Source: Neonectria sp. B-13 (lineage: Eukaryota; Ascomycota; Sordariomycetes; Hypocreales; Nectriaceae). Taken from it: a DNA stretch of 64,000 bases. The translations under genes were made by a program, and so were the position numbers. Numbering within the stretch: the first letter of the stretch is position 1; each line of letters begins with the position of its first letter. Location of the stretch: NCBI GenBank assembly GCA_002682825.1, contig NOKP01000011.1:1302420-1366419 (forward strand). Reading direction: 5' to 3'. The notes beneath the pieces are model-generated. The model saw only the letters and a list, made by a program, of their open reading frames with translations, searched no databases and was not told the DNA's origin. Of this stretch, positions 33,905 to 46,383 are shown piece by piece.

Positions 33905-36900
33905 GGGAACACCAAGGTATGATGAGGATCTCATGATTCTGTTTAGCCATGCCATCTGGTTTGCAAGGAATCTTGGGCCACTGATGGGTTAATATGTCAG
34001 TGTACCAATTAATTACGACAACTGTTCTGCACCTGGTTGGGGAATATTATTGGGTAAATAGCGAGCGAGCATCTGACGCGTATACGAGGCATTTAGACAG
34101 CGACCGTAATGACCATAGCTGAATACATCTTTTAAGCTATAGATGCGTGCTGGCGTTGTTGGATATATAATGAATTGGCGTGTTTGTAGATGTGGTTGGG
34201 AGGCTAAGATGCCTAGAGCCTAGGACGGGAGAAGCCACGCCAAACTGTGATCGACTCAGGAGTAAACTAAGGGTAGAGCTCTCGCCACCCTAACCCTCGG
34301 CCCCTGAGTTAATGCCAACTTTAAAGAAAAAAGCTGCGAGCCCTACCGTCCATCGCTTACCGTCGAGAAAGTATCCTTTAACAGCTTGCAACCGAAGGTC
34401 AAAATGCCATGCCCCACGCTTTAGCAGGCGTGGCTGAGAAATGTGGCTTAGAGCTCCGACTGAAACTGAAGCGGCCGACCCGAATTGGCTAAGTTATAGG
34501 TCGGATGCATCTGGTAGAGATCCGGCGGTTGAGATAGCTACGGTACCTTGTACTCGTTGGTACATCTGGCCTCTTAGGCGGGCGATGTACGGAGTACTTT
34601 GTGTCTTGTGTTACTGTGCCCGAGGGGTGATGAGATGCCGATTGCCGCTGCCGCGGTGCTATTTTGGGGACTTGGGACTTGGGGGCTGGAACGGGCTGAA
34701 TCAATGAACCTGGTTAACTCCACTGGTTAGCTTTCCCGGGCGTCTCATTCGCTTGTCTGGTGCGGCCGGCGCGGGCGGTCTGAATTGGGAAGATGGTTCG
34801 CTTTCAGGATGACGGGGAGCTACAAAGTGCGGCCTCGTGACGTTGGTGGATGGATGCAAGGGAACCAGGAGAGTCTGGGATGACAATCCTGCTTCGCCTG
34901 CTTTGTGCTTTAGGCGGGGTGGGACAAGAAAAAGGAAAACCCGTGGCAATGGCGGTGATGTTCGGTGACGGTGTGTCGACGGAGGTTTCTCCTTGAAGGT
35001 GCATCCTCATCTCGACTACGGCAGGGACAGGCAGGGACAGGCATCGACAGGCATCGATATGGCTTCTCTTAATTAGACGGCAAGATCGGAAGACGGGATC
35101 CGCGACGGAATGCAACGGAATGCGACGTGATTACTACGACTATAACAATGACTATGATTACTATAATCCGTGCGCACTGGACAGCGTGACGGGGATGCCG
35201 TGTCCGTGTCATTGCAGCTTCTCAGTCAGTCGGTCGGTCTGCCCCGTGTCGACGAGTCGATCTCCTGGCTGCTTTGCATGGCCCAAGTTGTGTCAGGACA
35301 AGCTCCCGCATCATGCCCCCAAGCCCCCAAGCCACCCAAGCGGTCGGCATCCGCGGTGAGGGGCCTGGTAAGCCAGGACATGGAAGTACGCATGTTGGAA
35401 TCACGAGATTGCAAAGACGAAGACGAGGTAACGCTCGCATTGGGTGAGGGTTGGGACAAAACGGCATTCCTGCACCTTGGGGCGTTGGGATGCTACATAA
35501 TAGATACATTTTTGCCGCCCGCAGCCACGCCCTTCCCCTCTCATTTACTACAACACTTGGTGACCGTGATAGGCAGGCAGGGCGCAATCGCAAATCGGCC
35601 GAGGGAGGGCAAACAAAAGGAATTTGGACGTGCAGGAAGGGGGGCTGACTCGCTCGTCTTGTTTCCGAGGCCCGAGTAACTGACTGAGCGACTGGAAGCC
35701 TGGAAAGAGGCAGAGATGGAGACGTGCGGGTTGCGCCCTTTTACCTAGCTCTCAAAGCTCTCACGCTTCTGTGCCGAGAGGGCGCCGGAAAGGCAACATT
35801 TCGACCATTGCCAAGGCTCGCGTCGATCACGGCTGACGGCGCGCCCTGGCACGGGTTTGACTTGACATCCATGGATCCATGCTGCACGAGAACATCGCCT
35901 GACCCCGGAGCGCGATTACTACCTGGAGCTACGTGCCATTTCCCGCAAGGGCGTTCGTTTGTCACCCAGTCGGTCGGTCGGTCGGTCGGTAGAGGCGAAA
36001 AAAATGGGCGAGCGTCCAAGCATCCGACGGCGCCGACGCTCTGAACCACTCGAGTCCAGTGCTCTGCTTCAACAAAGGGGTGTGACGATGATGGCGTAGA
36101 ATAGATGCCACCTGGGTTCCATCCAATGTTGAAAATAAGAGTTCCATCCATTGTTAGGCGACTCAGCGGGGCTTTGGGCGGTCTGGTGGCGGTGGGCTGC
36201 CGACTCAGGGCACTTGGTTGAGCTGGGAGGCGGGGAGATCCAGTAGGAGACTTTCAATGCATTTGTCTCAGCCTCAGTCGCTCACTCCCCGCCCGCCCGT
36301 AGATTCGCGGGCCCTTCTATTTGTACATCAAACGGGGCCACCGAGAAGCATGAATATCGAATTGAAATTGAGGATGACCCCCCCGAAAAAAGAGGGCAGC
36401 ACACGGATGATTTCCGTAGGGACAGGCGGGAATCAGGAGACTTGATGAGGCAGTGAACGAACGGGAGCAGACCACCACAGGCCAAGAGGCGTCGGGTCCC
36501 TCCGCAAATAGGTCCTGTAAGATAGGCTGTCCGTCGGGTACGAACATGTAGATACAAAGCACCTGTGCGTACATACTTAGGTAATCACAGGCAATCAATC
36601 ATGCATGATCAACTCGACTCATCACATAATAAGCTGTTGGTTGTCCTTCATCCTCAACGACCGAATTGCTTGCTTTTGGCTGCGTGTTGTCCGTCCTGCT
36701 GTACGAATAGGCTGTGCGTGTGTGCGTCGGGGTTTTATGTATCGTTTTCTTCTCCACTTTTGGGCCGCGGGCAACTTCAGTTGAGGGTGGGCGACTTGGC
36801 GACCTCTGTGAAGGGACCGCCCAGTGCGATGCGTTTGTGAGCCGCCCGTCTCCTCCTGGGTTACCAATCAATGCCATATGCCTGGCGGCAACTGCCCACC

Positions 36901-37480
36901 GTCCGCCCTCCATCCAGAGGGACGTGGTTATTCAGCCCAGCCTCGAGATGCCTGCGTAGAGGGAGCACCTAATCTGCCATTGTGCAGCGCCTTATATCGA
37001 CAAGAGGGCCTATTGACAGGGCCCTGGCGGATACGAAGCAGCCCGGGTCCATGGATACGCGGGATAATAACTGGACGGCGGCCACCACTGCAGCCGGCAT
37101 GGATGACATCCAGTGACGCCAAACGACAGACGCCAAACGCCAGCAACTGGCCTGGACTGGACCGGGCAGAGCCAAGGGCCAAGGGCCAAGAACCAAGGGC
37201 GAATGAATGAATGCTTCGACTCCCGGGCCATCAGAATAGAACCAAGCCAAGCACAGGGAGTCAAGTCAAGTCAAGGGCCCAGCCAGCCCGTCCAGGGGCC
37301 GAGGAGGGCCAAGCATAGGTCCTAGCCCGCCGCTGCCCAGCCCAGCCCGCAGCCCAAAGCGCCCCAGCCCAGCCAGCCCAGCGGGTTTTACTGCTCGCTG
37401 AGTCGCTGGGCCGCTGTCCACTGGAGCCCTGGCACACACGCACCCGCACCCGAACCCGGCTCGCTCGCTCATCACTCCTC
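33905..37480. other. intergenic, no convincing gene
   Basis: About 3.6 kb with the 3' UTR of the Pro/Gln-rich gene at the start. Frames are short and mutually overlapping. Simple arrays seen: (GGACTTG)2 at 34668, 10-bp units near 35022-35055, (GGTC)n near 35970-35990 and GCCAAGG units at 37171-37198. GTAC-N3-GTAC palindromes lie at 34543-34553 and 34587-34597. Confidence 0.55.
37171..37198. repeat. heptanucleotide array (GCCAAGG)4
   Basis: Four 7-bp units, the last two with one substitution each, in noncoding DNA upstream of the casein kinase leader. Confidence 0.8.
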
Positions 37481-38233
37481 ACGCATTCACTCAAATTCCT
37501 TTCCCCCTTCGTCTCTCTCCGCCCTCCGTCTTCTCTCCTTCCCTTCCCCTTCCCTCTCTCTCCCAACCTTTGCACCCCACAACCTTCCACCTCCAACACC
37601 CCGAACGACGACGGATTTCTTCCTCCCCAAAATCCCACCTCCATCCTCGACGAGAACCCAACTGCCTTCTCGCCCTCGTTAATTCATTTGCATCTATTTG
37701 CATCCTCTCCCCCCGACCGCTTCGATTCGCCCCCCCTCACGCCTACCCGTCAACACCACCCGCCTACTCGACCTTGAGTCTCTGCACGCGTCCTGACCGC
37801 CTCCACATACCGAGACTCGTGTTGCAGGTTAGTTTATCTCCGGGGCTCCGTTTTCATCTGTCTCGCAGTCCTTTGTCTCTTATCTGTTCTACCCCTTTGT
37901 CTTTGCCTTTGCCGCCGACGCGTCTTTTTGCTCCTCAGGCATTGCCTTCAGGCGACCCAGTTTCCCATGTCAACTTACGTCGGAGTTTGCCTTGTGGCGC
38001 TGCCGTCTTGGCCACCGCCCTTCGGAAGCCAGGTTTTCACTGGCGGCCCATTTGCCCCTCGCCCTTTAACACACCGTCATCTTTCAATCTCTCTTTCTAC
38101 CACAACCATTTCTACTTTCGGTGTGACCTCAACTGACCCAAATTAGCCACCCTAGGCTCGCAGATTAATCAACCACAAAACCCCACTCAGCTCGTCTCCA
38201 TCCTCTCGTGGACGGGCACCCTCGACCGGCAAG
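37480..38233 (+). promoter_or_regulatory. probable promoter and spliced leader of casein kinase 1
   Basis: A nearly pure C/T tract (37490-37570) and further CT-rich DNA look like a transcription-start region. A 5' UTR intron is plausible at 37828..38146 (GTTAGT, CTGAC near 38133, AATTAG). The leader then runs C/A-rich to ATG 38234. Confidence 0.45.
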
Positions 38234-39776
38234 ATGACTACCATGGTACGTCAAAACCATCCTGATGCTAGGCATCTCCCCAGAATCTGAACACAGTTCG
38301 TCCCGTCAAAGGCGAGGTCATGGGCAGTGCACTGCAAGGTCTCGCGTGATCTTCCACCTGGCCACTGCCTCACCTCACCCCTTGCCTTTGATGACGGTCG
38401 ATGCAGCATCAATACTTCAGGCCTTGCATGATGCATTGCTTCCTCAAGAATACCTGGCTAACCCTCTTCCCTAGGATCTGCGCGTCGGCAACAAGTACCG
38501 CATCGGCAGGAAAATCGGTTCTGGTTCCTTCGGTGACATTTACCTTGGCACCAACATTATCTCCGGTGAGGAGATTGCTATCAAGCTCGAGTCCGTCAAG
38601 GCCAAGCACCCCCAGTTGGAGTATGAGGCCCGTGTTTACAAGTCTCTCGCCGGCGGTGTCGGTATCCCCTTTGTCCGTTGGTTCGGTACCGAGTGCGACT
38701 ACAATGCCATGGTTCTCGACCTTCTCGGCCCCAGCTTGGAGGATCTCTTCAACTTCTGCAACCGAAAATTCTCTCTGAAGACTGTCTTGCTTCTCGCCGA
38801 CCAGCTCATCTCCCGCATCGAGTACATCCACGCCAAGTCTTTCATTCACCGTGATATCAAACCCGACAACTTCCTTATGGGCATCGGCAAGCGGGGTAAC
38901 CAGGTCAACGTTATCGATTTTGGTCTGGCCAAGAAGTACCGCGACCCCAAGACTCACTTCCACATCCCCTACAGAGAGAACAAGAACCTGACGGGTACTG
39001 CCCGTTATGCCTCCATCAACACCCATCTGGGTGTCGAGCAGTCCCGCCGTGACGACATGGAGTCCCTCGGCTACGTCATGCTCTACTTCTGCCGTGGCTC
39101 CCTTCCCTGGCAGGGACTCAAGGCTGCTACCAAGAAGCAGAAGTACGACCGCATCATGGAGAAGAAGATGACCACTCCCACCGAGGTCCTCTGCCGTGGC
39201 TTCCCCAACGAGTTCGCTATCTACCTCAACTACACTCGCTCGCTTCGCTTCGACGACAAGCCCGACTACAGCTACCTCCGCAAGATCTTCCGTGATCTCT
39301 TCGTTCGTGAGGGCTTCCAGTACGACTACGTCTTCGACTGGACCGTCTACAAGTACCAGAAGAATGCCCAGGCCATTGCTCAAGCTGCCGGCCAGGCAAA
39401 CCCCGAGGACGAGGAGAAGGCTCGCGCCTCCCGCACCGCTGCCGCCACCCAGGGTGCCTCCAAGCCCAACGCCATCCCCAGCTCTCGACGCAAGATGCTC
39501 GAGCGTGGAGCTGGCGCTGGAGTTGACACGCCCGACACCAACCGTGCCATCGGCGGAAGCGACAGGATGTGAGTGCCAAGTGAATAGCCCAACCCAACCA
39601 TCACCAGTTTCCTTGTAAGGAATCTCTTTCCTTCGCACGCGTGTAGTGTCTTTGTGAACCGCTGGCCGAAGGAAATTTGCTGACTATTATGGCTGACTCA
39701 GTGGACGATAAACAGGCTTCGCTCTGCTTCCAAGGGAGCGGGACATGCCTCTGGCAACTACCGGCCGCTGAAATGA
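38234..39776 (+). CDS. ck-1a: casein kinase 1 (delta/epsilon, Hrr25 / CK-1a type)
   Basis: Ser/Thr kinase of the CK1 delta/epsilon branch, equivalent to yeast Hrr25, fission yeast Hhp1/2 and Neurospora CK-1a (an FRQ clock-protein kinase). It acts in DNA repair, vesicle traffic and circadian timing. Exon 1 (38234..38245) encodes only MTTM; a 229-nt intron follows; exon 2 (38475 onward) starts [20 protein letters not shown]. Visible: Gly loop GSGSFG (19-24), Lys41, HRDIKPDN with Asp131, DFG with Asp152, and the CK1-specific [11 protein letters not shown] in place of APE. If exon 2 runs on, the protein ends GGSDRM at TGA 39570-39572 (369 residues). A GTGAGT donor overlaps that stop: splicing 39569..39715 to AACAG gives 388 residues ending [19 protein letters not shown], stop 39774-39776. 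I favour the spliced form, as its branch site and basic Ser-rich tail look real. Confidence 0.95.
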
Positions 39777-41353
39777 TTGTGGTGGATTCTGACACTCCTC
39801 TTTCATGGGACCTTGAACATCGGCGACCGACTCCGGCGATACAAACCCAACAACGACATCCGGGCACTACACTTTGAGATACTGGGGGATAATTGGTCAA
39901 ATGTTTTGACCACCCTCCGGTACATGGATCGCTGTCGACTTGTTGGGGCGCTGTTCGGCCACGCCTCTTTCCTTCGCATTTGCTCTATCTTGTTCTTCGA
40001 CGTATCTTGGGGGTTTACGACTTAACGCATGGCTCGGGTAGCTTTATGGTGAGGGGGTTGCTTGTTTCTGGGGAGGCCCTTTTGGGTCTTTTCCGGCACA
40101 AGTTACTTCACCGTCGAGGGCTTTACCTGAACGGCATGTCCGGTGCTCCTTCTCGTCCTAGGTGTACCGGACCTGTGGGTTTCGCGGTTCGTCATTCAAG
40201 GCGGCCTCGTACCTCCAAATGTCGCAACCAAGGGCCGCCTGCATTCCAAGTCGCTCAGGATGTCGAATACGGGCCAAAATCTCTTGGAACGATCTTCGTT
40301 CAGGCCCGATATTCCGTCGTTGCGATACAGCTGCGTCCCCATGAACAGGCATTTCTTTTGGTCTTCATTATTTTCCTTTCAATTCTTACGTATCGTGCTT
40401 GACCGAACCCCCTTTCATTTCGAGTTTGAATCTGCTCTCGCACACCGAGATCAGCTTCTGGGGAGGTTAATGGGGGAGACGAAGTTGGGGAAGGAATTAG
40501 GTGGTTCTCGAAACTTCGACAAGTACTCGACACCTGGGCTCCAGACGCCGGGAGAGCTGAGTATTTCTCGGGGTCTGGTAGAATCGCTTGAGATTGGGTT
40601 TACAGTCGTCGGTGGAGAGAGGAGGATGGGAGTCACAATAATGGCCAGCCGAACAGTCAATTCCAAGGCAGGTCTTTGAGTGATAACCACCTGGGATGGT
40701 TTGGAGGATGGGGAAGGGTAGCAGTTCTGGCGTGTGATGCTGGTCACGGCGAGAGCTGGCAGTGAGCATGGGCTGCACACCGGTGCACCAGGTCATTGGT
40801 GGAGCTACTAGGACGAACTGAAGTCATGGCAATGTCTTGACGGCCAAGTTCGCGGCCAGACATGTGCGATGATGCACTGGGATATACGACTGACGAGGTC
40901 TACCATTCACTCAGTCGCCAGTCGCCAGTCACCGATGGATTATTTTGCCCACCTCTTCATTCATTCAGTCTTCACACATTTAGGTAGTCTACAAATTGAG
41001 TCTGTTCTTTACGGGAATTGACGGATGTCGGTTGTGCTCGTCGGTCTGAATGTTTTGTGAGTGAGTAATGTTCATAAGCCAATACGGTCGCCTTGCTGGT
41101 TGCCTTGCTGGTCGCCTTGCCATCTCCCGTAGCGAGGCAGGCAGACGAACAGAAAATCAGCCTGGATGGATCTTTTCAGGTTGCTGCAGCATGACTGAGT
41201 CGATAGTCGAAGAAGGCAAACTTGGCAGATGAGGAGATTTGACAAACGGGCCTAGGCTAGATAGAGGTGGAGAGGTGGAGAGGTTGAGGCGGAGGTGCTG
41301 GGTGGTGAAAGTCGCCTGAAAGGGCGTGTGAGCATGACAAGGGGATCGTTAGA

Positions 41354-41381
41354 CGAGTGGCGAGTGACGAGTGACGAGTGA
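41354..41381. repeat. heptanucleotide array (CGAGTGA)4
   Basis: Four units, the first with one change (CGAGTGG), in noncoding DNA. Confidence 0.85.
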
Positions 41382-42266
41382 CAAGCAGCTCCGCCGGCCC
41401 GCCGACGCGCACCACGACTCCATGGCTCCATGGCTCCATGACTCCATGAGATGAGGGGTCGTTTGGAAGTCGATGAGTGCTTAGACTCTGGGCCGTAGTG
41501 TGCGTGCGTAGCAGTCGGTCCACCGGTTAACTGACCAATATGGAGCGTGGACACATGTATGCGAACCAAAGTGCTAGTCTGTCTGTACGCCGGTGAGCTC
41601 GTGGCGGCGATGGACTGAGGCTGTACCCTCCGTTCAGCAGGTCTGCCCCCGGAAGAGGCCACCATCTAGACTAATAAGCGCTGGGCTGGCACACCTGCCT
41701 CGTCCACTGGTGAGAAACGGAAGTTGCTGGGCTGCCTCCCTACCTACAGTCGATTCCTGAACGGGTTGTATATAAGCCAAGGGGCTTCGCACGAGAGCCG
41801 GCGAGAGAGAGGGTGTACAGTGCTGTACACCACTGTAGGTCTGTGGATGCAGGTGAGCGATCAAGTCACACAAGCAGCACGAACACGGTCTCGCAACTCT
41901 CCAGGACCCTGTTTCCATGACGTGGTTTGCGCAGGCATCCGTGCCCAGATTATAAGTCAACTGTAAGTCCAAACCACGACCGAGCGAGTGACCAGGCCGG
42001 GATCGGAAAGGAAAGCTTAGACTGCTTAGATCTCCCTCCGACCCCTCCAACCATCACCTGCACTCCTACACACACAGACTCAACTCGCATCCACAATTCA
42101 CCGATTGCACACCCACAACTCGCAACTCACACGAGACGACCGAGCGTGATCGACGGCACCACCCCACATTCACGTCCGGGTCCCCCTCCAAACCACCGCT
42201 ATCACCACCGCTAAAAGCTACTGCGCGCAGCCTCGTGCACCCTCCCTCGTCCCAGCCTCTGCTGTG

Positions 42267-42323
42267 TGCCTGCGTGAGTGCCTGCGTGCGTGAGTGCCTG
42301 CGTGAGTGCCTGCGCGAGTGCCT
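42267..42323 (+). repeat. 12-bp repeat GTGCCTGCGTGA in Inp54 leader
   Basis: About four copies of a GTGCCTGCGTGA-like unit, one with a 4-bp insertion, about 140-200 nt upstream of the likely start codon of the 5-phosphatase. Confidence 0.75.
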
Positions 42324-42464
42324 GGTACCCGTCCATTCCCTCAAATCGGGTCGGTGTCGCCTATTAGGTTGAATGGCCGTTGCTACAACACCTTCAGCTA
42401 CCTTGCAACAACCGCCGCTACACATGTCACCAACTCCTCCAACTCCAACTCCAACTCCTCCATC

Positions 42465-44073
42465 ATGACGCCCTCCGCTCTCGACCTGATGGTCTTGACC
42501 TTCAACTGTGGCAAGAACCTCATCGACGTCCCCGTCTTCGCCCACCACCTGCAGACCGCCCTGGCCCAGAATGCCTCGGGCCTGCCCGACCTCGTTGTCC
42601 TGTAAGCCGCGCGATCCCTCCCGTCCCTCGTGACGGGTCAACGAAGCGAGGGAATCAACTCCATGACACCAAACCGCAACCATACGCAGCTCATGAGAGA
42701 AGGTGTCCCCTCGGGAGCACGATGCTGATTCGTGTGCTACATGCAGCTCCCTACAAGAAGTCGCCCCTCTGAGCTACTGCTTCATCGGCGGCTATTTCTT
42801 GAATCCCTACATAACACGCTTCGAAGAGGCCGTCAACCTCGCCGCCCAGAACCATGCCCAAGCCCACCCCGGCAGCGACGACTCTTCGCAGAACCGCGAC
42901 AGCGCCGTCTCCCTGACGCAGACCACACCGCCCGAGAAGCCGTTCACGCTTGTCCGAGCCAAAAATGTCGGATACACTGCCATCCTCCTCTTCGCACGCG
43001 ACTCCTCGAGGTTACGGGATATCCAAGAAGCCGAGGTTGGGTTCGGCGCCGCTGAGATGGGAAACAAGGGTGCTGTTGGCCTGCGCATGCTGTACGACGG
43101 CGGCAGCGACGAGTCGACGGAGCTGACATTCGTTTCGACGCACCTTGCCGCCATGGAGTGGAATCTACCTCGGCGCAACGCCAATTGGGCAGCCATTATG
43201 CGTGGCATGGCCTTTGAGAACCCCGAGGCCGTTGTCACCAACTTCCGAACATCGTCCACCCCGTCCACCCCGTCCACTGACGAGTCGGACGAACTGTCCC
43301 ACCTGCTTCACGACGACCACCACGCCCAGCAATCGCGCCTCCAGCAGCAGCTCCACAACATATCCGTCTTCCGGCCGTCATCCCACTTGTTCGTCTCCGG
43401 CGACCTCAACTACCGCATCTCCACCACCTCCCCGCCTCCCGCTGCCGCTTTCCCCAGCCTCGACCCAGAGTCGGTCAACTACTACCCGGGATTCTTTCCG
43501 CTAGACCAGCTCACCCGTGAGCGCAAGGCCGGCCGCACGATGCACGGCCTGGAGGAGCACGAGGTGCGCTTCCCGCCCACGTACAAGTACGACGTACTTC
43601 CTCCCAAAGGGGGCGAGGAGCTGGAGCTTGACGTGCCGTGGCGGTTTGCCTCACACCGGTATCCCAGCTGGACCGACCGCATCCTGTTCCTAGATATACC
43701 TTTCTGGGCTAAGGGCGACGATGAGTCTCGGGCACCCACCATGAAGGTCCGCGCCTACGATGCCCTCCCGGTTGTCCGCACCAGTGACCACCGCCCCGTA
43801 TTCCTGCGCGTCGACGTGCCCCTCGTTGACCCCAAGGACCTGGCTCCGCCGGTGGGCCTCGCAGAGGTGAACGCGGCCGCCGTGGCCGACCCGCGTGTGC
43901 GTCTGCCCGTCGAGATCGACCCGGAGGCCTGGGAGCGCCGTGCCGCGGCCCGCCGCAAGGAGGTCATGGCTGGCTGGAGCATGTTCCTCTGGAGCACAAA
44001 GCAAGGGGCATGGATCCTAACCACCATGCTGGCTGTCGGTCTCAGCGCGTACTGGCTCTATCGCGGCTTCTAG
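42465..44073 (+). CDS. INP54: tail-anchored inositol-polyphosphate 5-phosphatase (Inp54 type)
   Basis: Type of yeast Inp54, an ER tail-anchored enzyme that removes the 5-phosphate from PI(4,5)P2 and affects secretion. Exons 42465..42601 and 42747..44073 (145-nt intron, GTAAGC...ATGCAG) join in phase as VVL|SLQEVAPL, giving 487 residues. IPPc-domain motifs appear in order: TFNCGKN near the N-terminus, LQEV (metal-binding Glu), NKGAVGLR, STHLAA, SGDLNYR (about 263-269), PPTYKYD, PSWTDRIL (about 352-359) and TSDHRPV (about 391-397). The last 22 residues (GAWILTTMLAVGLSAYWLYR plus GF) form one hydrophobic helix with only a basic Arg-Gly-Phe end, the tail-anchor pattern. Residues 200-245 hold a Ser/Thr/Gln insert. 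ATG 42465 was chosen because the conserved region starts right after it; the frame is also open upstream to ATG 42306. Confidence 0.92.
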
Positions 44074-45011
44074 CGCTGTCGATGCTCACCACCCGGATGG
44101 CAAGACGGCCGGATGATCCCTTGTGAGCTAGTTGTGCGTTTGCGGCAGATGATTTATAAGACATGCAATTTCATGGCTCGCATCATCATTCTACAGGCGT
44201 TTCTTACACTCCCTCCTTTGACACCATTCTTAAAGAGCGACCGTCTTCCTTGTACCTCCCCTGTTTTGTTCTTCATGTTTTTCTAGTTATACTTTAGAGA
44301 GCCAAACGGTCTAGGCGAACCGGATATGCACGTTACAGTAGAGATGTTTCTAGATACCTCAGCTATATGTTAAATCAACCACTCCCCCAAGATCGCGGGG
44401 GTCAAGACAATTCAGAAGAGAACCACGTTAGAAGGCATACTTTTGGGGCTCCTGGAAGGTGTCACTTCCCGTCTTGTAAGCCTTGTTTTGGAATGTGATG
44501 TGGGAGTTTTTGCAAACGTCATAGGTAAGTAACGCATGTAGGGAGTGCAAGATCTTGAATACTGTATGATAAATGTATATTTTTCCACTGCCCCAAGCAA
44601 AGCTAGTACCGCTCCTAGTGTCAGCGGAGATAATAATCCAGACAAAGCAATGATATCTTCAAGCCAAAGAAGCTTTCCTTGTCGTTTCCCAAAACCCAGT
44701 ACGCCGTTCCCCATTTCGTGATTAAGAAAGAAAAGCTCGCATAAAAATAGGATATGTAGAGCATTGGGTAACCTCGTTGACGGGTAAGCCGTCCTTCACT
44801 GGGTTCGGCCAGTTTATTTGATAGATATGTCGATAGATATGTAAGCTGACATGTGATAGCGCTGGGTGATGGATAGTATGTATGTGATTTTACAATTTAA
44901 ATCGAGAGATGATCGGTTGCGTGGGAGATGTTGCTTGGTGGGGTGGGGATAAGGATGGGCTCTAAAAGCCTGTCCCTCTTCCATTGTATCCATCCCACGC
45001 CGTCGACTGGT
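44074..45011. other. convergent intergenic region, two 3' UTRs
   Basis: 938 nt between the stop of the 5-phosphatase (plus) and the stop of the PKA subunit (minus). AT-richer than its surroundings, with no coding frame of note. It should contain both polyadenylation regions. A GATAGATATGTC direct repeat lies near 44820-44840. Confidence 0.65.
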
Positions 45012-46383
45012 TCAAAAGTCGGCAAAGTACGGATCGTACTTTTGCGCCATCTCTTGCGAGTAGGGCTCCCGGCGGCCGTCGTCCTCGGGGTAGACGTCGA
45101 AGCACTGCGCATCGCCGGGGTAGCGCACAGGGGGGATGATGGGCCCCTGGTGGCGGCGGCTGAGCATGTCGTCCCAGTCCGTTTCGCGGAAGAAAGCGTG
45201 GGCCTTGACGCGGGCTGCGCCGCCGCTAATGTTGCCGAGGCGGCGCGAGCGGTCGACGGTGCAGAGGGAGCGGATGATGTCCTGGGCGTCGTCGGAGAGG
45301 GGCGGGTCTTGGGGGAAGACGACGGGCTTTTCTAGGATTCTAGGTTGGAAGTGAGGTGGTGAGTCTTTGTTGCCATTGGGGGTTCGCATGTATACCACTA
45401 ATATGTATATATCGCCGCGCAGAGGGAGAAGAGAAAGAGTGTGCTTACTGTTTGTAGATCTCAATGGGGTTCTGGTGCCAAAACGGCGGGTACCCGGTCA
45501 AGAACTCGTACATCAGGATGCCTAGAGCCCACCAGTCCACAGCGCCGGTATGGCCCTTGTTCTGGATGACTTCGGGGGCCAGGTATTCGGGGGTGCCGCA
45601 GAGAGTGTACGTTTCAACAGGGTGGTTGTCTTCTCGGCTGCCCAAGCGTTTCGCGAAGCCAAAGTCAACCAGCTTAATGTGGCCATCCTTGTCAAGCAGA
45701 AGGTTCTCGGGTTTGAGGTCGCGGTATGCGACGCCGGCCTGCTGTTCGTGGAGGAACTCGAGGACGAGGACGATCTCGGCGGCGTAGAAGCGGGCGACGG
45801 GCTCGTCGAAGCGGCGCAGCTTGCGGAGGTAGGTGAAGAGCTCGCCACCAGGGATGTAGTCGAGGAGCATGTAGAGGGAGTCGTGATCGGCGAAGGAGGC
45901 GAGGAGGCGGGTGATGAAGGGGTGGCCGGCGATGTCGGCGAGGATGGCTCGCTCGTGGCGCACGTGATCGATCTGCTTGAGGCGGACGACCTCGGGCTTG
46001 CGCAGGATCTTGAGGGCGTAGACTTCGGGGTTGAGTTGGCGATCGAGGGGGATGTGGGCGGAGGCGGCGGGGCGGACGAGGCAAACGCGAGCAAAGGTGC
46101 CTATAAAGAGGGTTTTTTGTTGTTAGAACAACATCAAGCATTACGAGTAACATGAATGAGCAAACGAACCTGTGCCTAGGGTGCGCACTCTTCGGAAGTC
46201 GCTGAGCTGGAACTTGCGCGTGGGTGGCAAGGGAGTCGGAGGTTGCGAAGAGTCGGCGGCATTTGCGACGTGCTGGGACCCCGCGGTTGTGGTTGCGGAT
46301 GCGGCGTCATGGGGGAGTGACGGGGCAGCGATGCCGGAGGATTGCAGATTGGTGGCTTGTTGGTGTGCGACTGTGGCAGCCAT
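45012..46383 (-). CDS. pkac-2: cAMP-dependent protein kinase catalytic subunit 2
   Basis: AGC-family kinase, the second, shorter PKA catalytic subunit of filamentous fungi (PkaC2 / CPK2 / pkac-2 type), downstream of cAMP and inhibited by the regulatory subunit. Minus-strand exons 46383..46170, 46100..45449 and 45339..45012, with introns of 69 and 109 nt, join in phase to 397 residues. An N-terminal Ala/Thr/Pro-rich extension of about 55 residues precedes RKFQLSDFRRVRTLGTGTFA. Visible: Gly loop GTGTFARV, VYALKILRK (ATP Lys), YRDLKPENLLLD (catalytic Asp), DFGFAKR, activation loop TYTLCGTPEYLAPE with the PDK1-site Thr, and the terminal hydrophobic motif PYFADF with nothing after the last Phe, diagnostic of PKA rather than PKB or S6K. 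It converges with the 5-phosphatase gene. The upstream frame stays open but its composition is leader-like. Confidence 0.94.

Larger units (their letters stand above)
39777..42464. other. intergenic: CK1 3' UTR to Inp54 leader
   Basis: About 2.7 kb. The first several hundred bases are T-rich and likely CK1 3' UTR. Frames of up to 178 codons show no family motif. Heptanucleotide units lie at 41354-41381 and 8-bp GGCTCCAT-like units near 41420-41450. From about 42030 the DNA is C/A-rich, the likely Inp54 leader, with 12-bp repeats at 42267-42323. Confidence 0.55.

Noticed and set aside
34275..34300. CCCTAACCCT, resembling a telomere repeat
   Set aside because: Single occurrence, no array.
38409..39638. 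409-codon minus-strand frame opposite casein kinase 1
   Set aside because: It mirrors the CK1 exon in frame. Strong C-ending codon use on the sense strand removes stops on the antisense strand. Composition (Val/Leu/Gly/Glu runs) matches reverse-complemented kinase codons.
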